Shown here: positions 4,874 through 9,078 of the stretch, in pieces
How the letters are laid out: every line of letters starts with the position of its first letter
Position numbering within the stretch: the first letter of the stretch is position 1
Source of the DNA: an uncultured Clostridia bacterium
Lineage (GTDB): Bacteria > Bacillota > Clostridia > Christensenellales > Borkfalkiaceae
Assembly (NCBI GenBank): GCA_947629845.1
Contig: CANRFD010000050.1
Coordinates: 1 to 9,078 of the forward strand
Direction of reading: 5' to 3'
Length of the DNA: 9,078 bases
The notes under the pieces: generated by a model
What the model saw: the letters and a program-made list of their open reading frames with translations, nothing else
Told to the model about the DNA's origin: nothing
Databases searched by the model: none
Made by a program: the position numbers and the translations under genes

Positions 4874-4902
4874 ATTATAGCGCATAATGTTAAAAAAGTC
4901 AA
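4874..4902 (-). promoter_or_regulatory. Promoter of the MarR-family gene
   Basis: On the minus strand TTGACT (4902-4897), a 17-base spacer and TATAAT (4879-4874). Confidence 0.88.
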
Positions 4903-4933
4903 GAAAAAAATTAAAATTCTTTGACAGGTATCG

Positions 4934-4962
4934 TTGTTTTTCGGCAAAAGCCATGATATAAT
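4934..4962 (+). promoter_or_regulatory. Extended -10 promoter for the DUF4250 gene
   Basis: TATAAT (4957-4962) preceded by TGA gives a TGn extended -10. With a 17-base spacer the -35 is a weak TTGTTT (4934-4939). The better-looking TTGACA at 4921-4926 is 30 bases from the -10 and cannot serve it. Confidence 0.7.
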
Positions 4963-4982
4963 CAAAATGAGGGGGAAAACAG

Positions 4983-5165
4983 ATGCTTCCGCAGGAAAAC
5001 GCCGTTCTATTAAGTTTTATCAACATGAAGCTCCGCGACGGGTACCAAAGCCTCGACGACCTCTGCGGCGACCTCGAGGCCGACCGCGCCGAGATCGAGG
5101 AAAAGCTGTCGTCGTTCGGCTACGTCTACGACGGGCAGAGCAACCGCTTCGTGCCGCGGCTTTGA
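4983..5165 (+). CDS. DUF4250 family protein (60 aa)
   Basis: The full length matches what I recall of the DUF4250 family, which is about 55-65 residues long and common in Clostridia. The start MLPQENAVLLSFINMKLRD, the middle SLDDLCGDLEADRAEIEEKL and the end GYVYDGQSNRFV follow the family pattern. Its function is unknown; the middle part looks like a small helix-turn-helix-like helical bundle. AGGGGG lies 7 bases before the ATG. The next gene starts 85 bases later with no terminator between, so the two may share a transcript. Confidence 0.88.
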   Translation: MLPQENAVLLSFINMKLRDGYQSLDDLCGDLEADRAEIEEKLSSFGYVYDGQSNRFVPRL

Positions 5166-5183
5166 GCAAAAGTTGTCAACAAA

Positions 5184-5216
5184 TTTTCCACAATTCCGCA
5201 ATCCGCATGTGGATAA
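5184..5216. promoter_or_regulatory. Pair of opposed DnaA-box-like sites
   Basis: TTTTCCACA (5184-5192) on the plus strand is one base from the DnaA consensus. TGTGGATAA (5208-5216) is the exact complement of TTATCCACA. They face each other across 15 bases, and GTTGTCAAC precedes them. No dnaA or dnaN gene is near, so this is more likely a DnaA-sensitive regulatory site or a titration site than an origin. Confidence 0.5.
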
Positions 5217-5250
5217 CCGCCCGAAAAATGCGGGAAAGGGGTAGAAAAAG

Positions 5251-5454
5251 ATGATATCGCAATACGATTTAATGAAATTATTTTCACAGTACGAAGAGGT
5301 CGAAGAGGGCGACTTCACGCCCGAGGAGCTCGAAGAATACCTCGCCTACGCGCGCGGCGAGGAGAAGCCGCTGTCGCCCTCGGAGTGGAAAAAGCAGTAC
5401 TTCGCCTATTACGACGACGTGAAAGACAAATCGCTCAAAAGGCAGGATTGGTGA
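5251..5454 (+). CDS. Small acidic hypothetical protein (67 aa)
   Basis: I do not recognise it. It is charged and probably helical, with two similar aromatic-acidic stretches: LFSQYEEVEEGD near residues 10-21 and YFAYYDDVKDKS near 50-61. Between them lies FTPEELEEYLAYARGEEKPL. There are no TM segments or signal peptide. A purine-rich GGGAAAGGGG lies about 10 bases before the ATG. The codon choice (many GAG, GAC and CGC codons) matches the housekeeping genes to the right. Its leader contains the DnaA-box-like pair. It is probably real, given binding site, composition and a lack of competing frames. Confidence 0.65.
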   Translation: MISQYDLMKLFSQYEEVEEGDFTPEELEEYLAYARGEEKPLSPSEWKKQYFAYYDDVKDKSLKRQDW

Positions 5455-5464
5455 CGGTGAAGGC

Positions 5465-5530
5465 GTCCTTCGCTCCGGCCGGAATTTGCCCGTCCCGCCC
5501 GCATGCGGCAGGGGCGGCGAGGGAGAAGGA
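5465..5530. repeat. GC-rich imperfect palindrome
   Basis: CCTTCGCTCC near 5468 is partly complementary to GGGAGAAGG near 5521, and the centre holds the palindrome CCGCATGCGG (about 5498-5507). It may be another dispersed hairpin element. It lacks a T-run, so a terminator role for the gene at 5251 is doubtful. Confidence 0.4.
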
Positions 5531-5545
5531 AGGGGGCGGCGCAAG

Positions 5546-5619
5546 AAAAATTTCGTCTCCCGCCTGCGCCCCGCGTTCCCCCCTATGGGGGGAACGCGGG
5601 GCGCAGGCGGGAGACGAAA
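5546..5619 (-). terminator. Perfect 33-bp inverted repeat, probable terminator
   Basis: Bases 5551-5583 and 5587-5619 are perfectly complementary over 33 bp with a 3-base TAT loop. The stem starts TTTCGTCTCCCGCC and ends GCGTTCCCCCC. On the minus strand ATTTTTC... reads off the stem (TTTTT at 5550-5546), so it can stop transcripts from the queT side. There is no T-run on the plus strand. It lies between convergent genes. Confidence 0.7.
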
Positions 5620-5630
5620 AAGAGGATAAA

Positions 5631-5675
5631 ATAAATAAAAAACAAACCCGTCGGCGCGGGCCAAACACCGACGGG
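5631..5675 (-). terminator. Intrinsic terminator of queT
   Basis: CCCGTCGG (5647-5654) pairs with CCGACGGG (5668-5675). Read on the minus strand the stem is followed by TTTGTTTTTTATTTATTT, just 7 bases after the queT stop codon. Confidence 0.85.
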
Positions 5676-5682
5676 CATCAAT

Positions 5683-6279
5683 TCAGTTCTCGGCCTGCGC
5701 AGGCTGCACCGCCTTCTTTCCGTCGAGAAAGACGGCAACGCCCTTCTGCCGCATCCTGCCGACGAAGAGATAGACGGGCGTGCCGAGCGCATAGATCCAC
5801 ACCGACTGCGAAACGAGCAGGGAGACAAAATTCCACGTATAGGCGGCGATCGCCGTCTCAAAGCCGTCGGCAAATCCCGCGAGGTAGACGATGACGACGG
5901 GGATGACGAGCGCGTTCAACACGACGGGGAAAAATCCGCCGAACGCAACGCGGGCGATGTGATTGGGCACGGTGTTCCTGCTTTCGCGGAAAATTTTCCC
6001 CACGGCGAAGGTCAAAAGGGCGGCGGCGAGGGTGACGAGCGACCCCACAAAGATGTCGTACACGCCGTAGAGGGAGATGACGTTGGAGAGCATGCACCCG
6101 AGGTAGAGCGCGGGCACGGCTTCGGGGTAGAAGAGGGGCAGGATGCACAGCGCTTCGGCGGGGCGGATCTGGAAGATGCCGGCGTAGGAGAGCATCCCGA
6201 AGCAACAAGTAAGCGCAACGTACAGCGCGGCGATGATGCCGGCGCGGCAGATGCGCTTGGTGGTAAAGAGATCTTTCAA
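5683..6279 (-). CDS. queT: QueT family transporter (ECF S component for a queuosine precursor)
   Basis: QueT is the substrate-binding membrane part of an energy-coupling-factor importer for preQ1/preQ0-type queuosine precursors. The 198-residue protein has about six TM helices and the family signature FQIRPAEALCILPLF, YPEAVPALYLGCMLSNV and YDIFVGSLVTLAAALLT (residues 36-90). The ECF energising module (EcfA, EcfA', EcfT) is not here and is presumably shared and encoded elsewhere. The start is TTG at 6279: GAGGTG lies 5 bases upstream, and the next in-frame Met is residue 29, inside the first TM. The leader is a preQ1-I riboswitch, which independently supports the substrate. Its own promoter and terminator make it a single-gene unit, though reading through from 6372 is possible. 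Confidence 0.92.
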   Translation of the reverse strand: MKDLFTTKRICRAGIIAALYVALTCCFGMLSYAGIFQIRPAEALCILPLFYPEAVPALYLGCMLSNVISLYGVYDIFVGSLVTLAAALLTFAVGKIFRESRNTVPNHIARVAFGGFFPVVLNALVIPVVIVYLAGFADGFETAIAAYTWNFVSLLVSQSVWIYALGTPVYLFVGRMRQKGVAVFLDGKKAVQPAQAEN

Positions 6280-6284
6280 TTTTA

Positions 6285-6330
6285 CACCTCGGTTTTTTTA
6301 TTCGGAAGTGTTGGCCGAAAACCTTCCGTG
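6285..6330 (-). ncRNA. preQ1-I riboswitch controlling queT translation
   Basis: On the minus strand, stem GGAAG (6327-6323) with CTTCC (6308-6304) closes the loop GTTTTCGGCCAACA. An A-rich tail (GAATAAAAAAACCG) follows. UCGG of the loop (6318-6315) can pair with CCGA of the tail (6292-6289) to form the H-type pseudoknot of the class I preQ1 aptamer. The pseudoknot strand overlaps the Shine-Dalgarno GAGGTG (6290-6285), so ligand binding should block translation. Loop bases depart from the common consensus, so a small uncertainty remains. Confidence 0.85.
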
Positions 6331-6336
6331 CCCTCT

Positions 6337-6365
6337 ATCTTACTACAAACCTCTGCACCCGTCAA
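6337..6365 (-). promoter_or_regulatory. Promoter of queT
   Basis: On the minus strand TTGACG (6365-6360), a 17-base spacer and TAAGAT (6342-6337). The start near 6330 coincides with the first bases of the riboswitch. Confidence 0.8.
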
Positions 6366-6371
6366 GCGATT

Positions 6372-6581
6372 TCACGAGAGAAAGCGGGTGGGGCGGAAGG
6401 CGACGAGCCAGAACAGAAGCCACAGCGCGCCCACGCCCGAGAGCGACAGGACGGCGCGATAGGCGTAAAAATTCCCCGCGCACAGAAAGAGCAGCACGTC
6501 AAAGCCCGAGAGCGCGTACACGCACGCAAACAGCCCCATCGCGATGAGAAATCCGCAGCAGATCCAGGTGGTATATTTCAT
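6372..6581 (-). CDS. Small hydrophobic membrane protein (69 aa)
   Basis: Unrecognised. Starting from ATG at 6581, it has hydrophobic segments at residues 5-37, probably one helix plus a hydrophobic turn (WICCGFLIAMGLFACVYAL), and at 46-62 (LSLSGVGALWLLFWLVAF), with an RPTR end. The frame is open further upstream to 6689, but that part lies over the neighbouring gene and reads as Pro/Ser-rich noise. The 6581 start fits a gene beginning 19 bases after the previous stop. The ribosome binding site is weak (GCGGAT). Probably co-transcribed with the gene at 6601-6858; the queT -35 box begins only 7 bases past its stop. Confidence 0.6.
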   Translation of the reverse strand: MKYTTWICCGFLIAMGLFACVYALSGFDVLLFLCAGNFYAYRAVLSLSGVGALWLLFWLVAFRPTRFLS

Positions 6582-6600
6582 ATCCGCAGTATGCGCGAAA

Positions 6601-6858
6601 TCATAAAATATTTTCGAGGACGAGCTTTTCAAAGGCGGGCGTCTCCACAAAATCGCGGGGGCGGAACACCACATGGTTGAACTTGGCATAGTTCATGATG
6701 TGCGTCTTGAGCAGCACGGGGGTGGGGATGTCGAGTTCGTCGCAGATGTCGGCGAGATAGCGGAAGAAGTTGGAGTAGGTAAATTTTTCCTCCCGCGTGT
6801 AGGTGAACTGTTTTACGATATGGTCGTCGGAAAAGACCTTTGCCCAGATGCGAAACAT
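6601..6858 (-). CDS. Conserved clostridial small protein, function unknown (85 aa)
   Basis: The pattern MFRIWAKVFSDDHIVKQ at the start, then FFRYLADICDELDIPTPVLL and the ending FRPRDFVETPAFEKLVLENI, resembles an unnamed family of about 85-residue proteins in Clostridia that begin M-F/V-R-[VI]-W-[GA]-K. I recall the family by its look and know no function. It is soluble, mixed alpha/beta and lacks visible catalytic motifs. The start is secure because the family begins at this MFRIW and there is no later Met until residue 55. There is no Shine-Dalgarno sequence. A TATAAT box ends 6 bases before the ATG, so the message should be leaderless or nearly so. Confidence 0.8.
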   Translation of the reverse strand: MFRIWAKVFSDDHIVKQFTYTREEKFTYSNFFRYLADICDELDIPTPVLLKTHIMNYAKFNHVVFRPRDFVETPAFEKLVLENIL

Positions 6859-6864
6859 AAGCCC

Positions 6865-6893
6865 ATTATACGGGAAAAGCGGGAAAAAAGCAA
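6865..6893 (-). promoter_or_regulatory. Promoter that abuts its start codon (leaderless mRNA)
   Basis: On the minus strand TTGCTT (6893-6888), a 17-base spacer and TATAAT (6870-6865), then GGGCTT and the ATG at 6858. The usual distance from the -10 to the first transcribed base puts the transcript start on or next to the A of the start codon. Confidence 0.7.
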
Positions 6894-6954
6894 ACGGAAT
6901 TTGCGGAAACTTCCCATCCTTTTGACGGAAAAGCGCACGGAGGACGACAAATAG

Positions 6955-6983
6955 TTGACAAACGCGCGCGCACGCGCTATAAT
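6955..6983 (+). promoter_or_regulatory. Promoter of the greA-lysS operon
   Basis: TTGACA (6955-6960), a 17-base spacer made largely of alternating GC, and TATAAT (6978-6983): a perfect sigma-A consensus. Transcription should start near 6990. Confidence 0.92.
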
Positions 6984-6989
6984 AGCCGC

Positions 6990-7088
6990 ATAACAGGTTG
7001 CCGTGGCTTCGATGTGGGAAGTCACGGTGCCTCTTATTCTATTTTGAAAATCAACGCGCCCCGCCGGGGTGCGAGTAAGAGGTGAAAC
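6990..7088 (+). ncRNA. Structured greA leader that can sequester the ribosome binding site
   Basis: The predicted 99-base leader holds three stems. P1 is CCGTGGCTTC (7001-7010) with GAAGTCACGG (7018-7027), extendable to AGG (6995-6997) with CCT (7030-7032). P2 is 7028-7039 with 7073-7084, 12 pairs of which three are G-U; its right strand contains the whole greA Shine-Dalgarno AAGAGGTG. P3, nested in P2, is GCGCCCC (7056-7062) with GGGGTGC (7066-7072). The lower P1 and P2 compete for 7030-7032, giving two mutually exclusive folds. I recognise no known riboswitch class. Cis-regulation is inferred from the fold alone. Confidence 0.6.
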
Positions 7089-7556
7089 ATGGCAGACACA
7101 TATTACATGACGAGCGAAGAAATGAAGAAGGCGCAGGAGCGCCTCGAATATCTCACGACCGTCAAACGCGCCGAGATCATCGAGCGCATCCAGGAGGCGC
7201 GCAGCCACGGCGACCTCTCCGAGAACGCGGAGTACGATGCGGCGCGCAACGAACAGGCGGCCAACGAGGGGGAGATCGTCGAGCTCGGCTATCAGATCAA
7301 GAACGCGCAGATCATCGAGGAGAGCGACGATAATTCCGTCGTTCACATCGGTTCCAAAGTCACCGTCTACGACGACGAGCTCGAGGAGGAGACGACGTAC
7401 ACCATCATGGGCACGACGGGCGCCGACCCCATCCACAACGTCATTTCCAACGAGTCGCCCGCGGGCGCCGCGCTGCTCGGCAAAAAGAAGGGCGCGGTCG
7501 TCACCGTAAAGGCTCCCGACGGCGCATACACGCTGAAAATTCTCAAGATCGACTAA
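7089..7556 (+). CDS. greA: Transcription elongation factor GreA
   Basis: GreA enters the secondary channel of stalled, backtracked RNA polymerase and stimulates cleavage of the transcript 3' end. At 155 residues it has the normal length. An N-terminal coiled coil (about 8-78) carries at its tip the hallmark GDLSENAEYDAA (41-52), with the acidic Asp42 and Glu45 that hold the catalytic metal. A C-terminal FKBP-like domain follows (about 83-155), including SNESPAGAALLGKKKGAVVT. The ATG has the site AAGAGGTG at 4 bases; this site can be hidden in the leader stem described at 6990-7088. It is the first gene of an operon with lysS, which starts 10 bases after its stop. This order is widespread in Firmicutes. 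Confidence 0.97.
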   Translation: MADTYYMTSEEMKKAQERLEYLTTVKRAEIIERIQEARSHGDLSENAEYDAARNEQAANEGEIVELGYQIKNAQIIEESDDNSVVHIGSKVTVYDDELEEETTYTIMGTTGADPIHNVISNESPAGAALLGKKKGAVVTVKAPDGAYTLKILKID

Positions 7557-7566
7557 AAGGAATACC

Positions 7567-9048
7567 ATGGACGAGACAAACAGCCGCGAAGAGCTCGCGG
7601 AGCAGGAGCGGATCCGCCGCGAAAAACTTGCAAAACTTGTTGCGGAGGGCAACGATCCCTACGCAAAGACGAAGTACGCCGTCACCGCGCACTCCCGCGA
7701 GGTGAAGGAGAATTTCGCCGCGCTCGAGGGGAAAGAGGTCTCCGTGGCGGGCAGGCTGATGAGCCGCCGCATCATGGGGAAGGCCTCCTTCTCCCACATC
7801 TCCGATAAAGACGGCCAGCTGCAAATTTACGTCACCCGTCAGGACGTCGGCGAGGATGTGTACGCCGCCTATAAAAAAGATTACGACATCGGCGACATCG
7901 TGGGCGTCAGGGGCTTCGTGTTCAAGACGCAGACGGGGGAGGTCTCGGTGCATGCGACCCACCTCGAGATGCTCTCCAAGGCGCTCATGCCGCTGCCCGA
8001 AAAGTACAACGGGCTGCAGAATGCCGACATGAAGTACCGCCTCCGCCACCTCGATCTCATCATGAACGACGACGTGAAGGAGACGTTCTACCGCCGCGCC
8101 AAGATCATCGGGAGCCTGCGCAACTTTTTGGACGCCCGCGGCTTTTTGGAGGCGGATACGCCCATCCTCCTGCCCCTCGAGATCGGCGCCGACGCCCGCC
8201 CCTTCAAGACGCACCACAACGCGCTCGATATCGATATGTATCTTCGCATCGAGACGGAGCTGTACTTAAAGCGGCTCATCGTGGGCGGCTTCGAGAAGGT
8301 GTACGAGATGGGGCGCATCTTCCGCAACGAGGGCATGGACGCAAAGCACAACCCCGAGTTTACCTCCATCGAAATTTATCAGGCGTACGTCGACTATCAC
8401 GAGGTCATGGACTTTGTGGAGGAGATGTACAAGTACGTCGCAACCGAGGCTTGCGGGTCGCTCAAAGTCACCTATCAGGGCACCGAGATCGACTTCTCGC
8501 ATTGGGAAAAACTCACCATGGCCGAGGCCGTGAAGAAGTACTCGGGCGTGGACTTCTCGCAAATTTCCTCGGCGGAGGAGGCCAAAAAGCTCGCCGCCGA
8601 ACGGGGCGTGGAGCTCGAGAAGGGCAAGGAGACGAAGGGGCACATCCTCGCCGCCTTCTTCGACGCCTTCGTCGAGGACAAGCTGATCCAGCCCACCTTT
8701 ATCTACGACTACCCCGTGGAGATCTCGCCGCTCGCCAAGCGCAAGCCGGAGGATCCCTCGATGACGGAGCGCTTCGAGTACTTCATCATGGGCATGGAGA
8801 TGGGCAACGCCTTCTCCGAGCTCAACGACCCCATCGACCAGAGAAACCGCATGGAGGAACAGGCGGCAAGAAAGCGCGCGCAGGGCGTGAACGCGCAGGT
8901 AGACGAGGACTTTTTGGATGCGCTCGGCCGCGGCATGCCCCCCACGGGCGGGCTCGGCCTCGGCGTCGACCGCCTCGTCATGCTGCTTACGGACAGTCCC
9001 ACCATCCGCGACGTGCTGCTGTTCCCCACGATGAAACCTAAAAAATAA
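7567..9048 (+). CDS. lysS: Lysyl-tRNA synthetase, class II
   Basis: Charges tRNA-Lys with lysine in the cytoplasm. At 493 residues it is of usual length and complete. An N-terminal OB-fold anticodon-binding domain covers about 57-138. The class II catalytic core follows, with motif 1 near GFLEADTPILLP (192-203), motif 2 FRNEGMDAKHNPEFTSIE (252-269) and motif 3 GLGLGVDRLVMLL (462-474). Residues equivalent to the known lysine/ATP contacts are present (Gly207, Glu231, Arg253, Glu255, His261, Glu269, Glu418, Arg469). One oddity: the common PGGA before ARPF is EIGA here, so the first Gly is Ile206, and Ala-Pro/Leu before Glu231 is Glu-Thr. It follows greA closely, with AAAGG before the ATG. The gene is strongly GC-rich in codon third positions. 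No terminator is visible in the last 30 bases. Confidence 0.98.
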   Translation: MDETNSREELAEQERIRREKLAKLVAEGNDPYAKTKYAVTAHSREVKENFAALEGKEVSVAGRLMSRRIMGKASFSHISDKDGQLQIYVTRQDVGEDVYAAYKKDYDIGDIVGVRGFVFKTQTGEVSVHATHLEMLSKALMPLPEKYNGLQNADMKYRLRHLDLIMNDDVKETFYRRAKIIGSLRNFLDARGFLEADTPILLPLEIGADARPFKTHHNALDIDMYLRIETELYLKRLIVGGFEKVYEMGRIFRNEGMDAKHNPEFTSIEIYQAYVDYHEVMDFVEEMYKYVATEACGSLKVTYQGTEIDFSHWEKLTMAEAVKKYSGVDFSQISSAEEAKKLAAERGVELEKGKETKGHILAAFFDAFVEDKLIQPTFIYDYPVEISPLAKRKPEDPSMTERFEYFIMGMEMGNAFSELNDPIDQRNRMEEQAARKRAQGVNAQVDEDFLDALGRGMPPTGGLGLGVDRLVMLLTDSPTIRDVLLFPTMKPKK

Positions 9049-9078
9049 GCGGGCGCGGAAGCTCGCACCTCCCGGGGA

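Noticed and set aside
1794..4902. Shared MarR regulation of degV and marR (a FabT-FakB-like link), because both promoters contain TTGACTTT and TGTTAA
   Set aside because: Most of the match is the -35 box itself. The palindromes have different arms and spacing, so the common control is not supported by sequence.
4921..4926. TTGACA as the -35 box for the DUF4250 promoter
   Set aside because: It is 30 bases from the TATAAT at 4957, too far for a sigma-A promoter. The extended -10 with TTGTTT at the right distance is a better reading.
5172..5216. Chromosomal replication origin
   Set aside because: Only two DnaA-like boxes, no AT-rich unwinding region, and no dnaA, dnaN or rpmH near by.
6582..6689. 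N-terminal extension of the small membrane protein (frame open to 6689)
   Set aside because: The extension overlaps the end of the 6601-6858 gene and reads as Pro/Ser/Cys noise. The Met at 6581 starts directly before the first hydrophobic segment.
7543..8217. Open frame of about 224 codons on the minus strand
   Set aside because: It lies antisense to lysS, with no ribosome binding site and a composition expected from the GC-rich third positions of lysS.

Overview
The window looks like chromosomal DNA of a fairly GC-rich member of the Clostridia (Firmicutes), possibly near Christensenellales. The reasons are the promoter style (TTGACT/TTGACA, 17-bp spacer, TATAAT), AGGAG/GAGGTG ribosome binding sites, a DUF4250 gene, a queT-type vitamin transporter under a preQ1 riboswitch, a DegV protein, and intergenic DNA full of GC-rich palindromic repeats of a kind common in gut Clostridia. 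The lineage is an inference; no marker gene here fixes it.

Layout. 1-126: 3' end of a 5S rRNA and its terminator, so an rRNA operon lies to the left. 127-564: no gene, only dispersed palindromic repeats. 565-1488: an XRE-type regulator (-) divergent from a three-TM membrane protein (+), with a consensus promoter and an inverted repeat between them. 1489-1793: more of the same repeats. 1794-2775: a DegV/FakB-like fatty-acid-binding protein with its own promoter and terminator. 2810-4316: a second regulator/membrane module, with an XRE repressor (+) divergent from a PH-domain membrane protein and a lipoprotein (-). Two matching 15-bp operator sites lie in its divergent promoter, and GC-rich hairpins and a perfect 22-bp direct repeat frame it. 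4341-5216: a MarR regulator (-) with a perfect operator-like palindrome at its start site, divergent from DUF4250, followed by two DnaA-box-like sites. 5251-5454: a small acidic orphan protein. 5546-5675: a very long perfect hairpin and a terminator. 5683-6365: queT (-) with a preQ1-I riboswitch and promoter. 6372-6893: two small proteins (-), the first apparently made from a leaderless mRNA. 6955-9048: greA-lysS operon (+) with a structured leader that can hide the greA ribosome binding site. The window ends 30 bases after lysS.

How it fits together. The right half is housekeeping: transcript-cleavage factor GreA and lysyl-tRNA synthetase share one operon, and QueT supplies a queuosine precursor for tRNA modification under riboswitch feedback. 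The left half is accessory in character. Two compact cassettes, each an XRE regulator facing a small membrane protein, sit in AT-richer DNA and are each bracketed by directly repeated hairpin elements. These cassettes and the greA leader are the parts most worth a second look.
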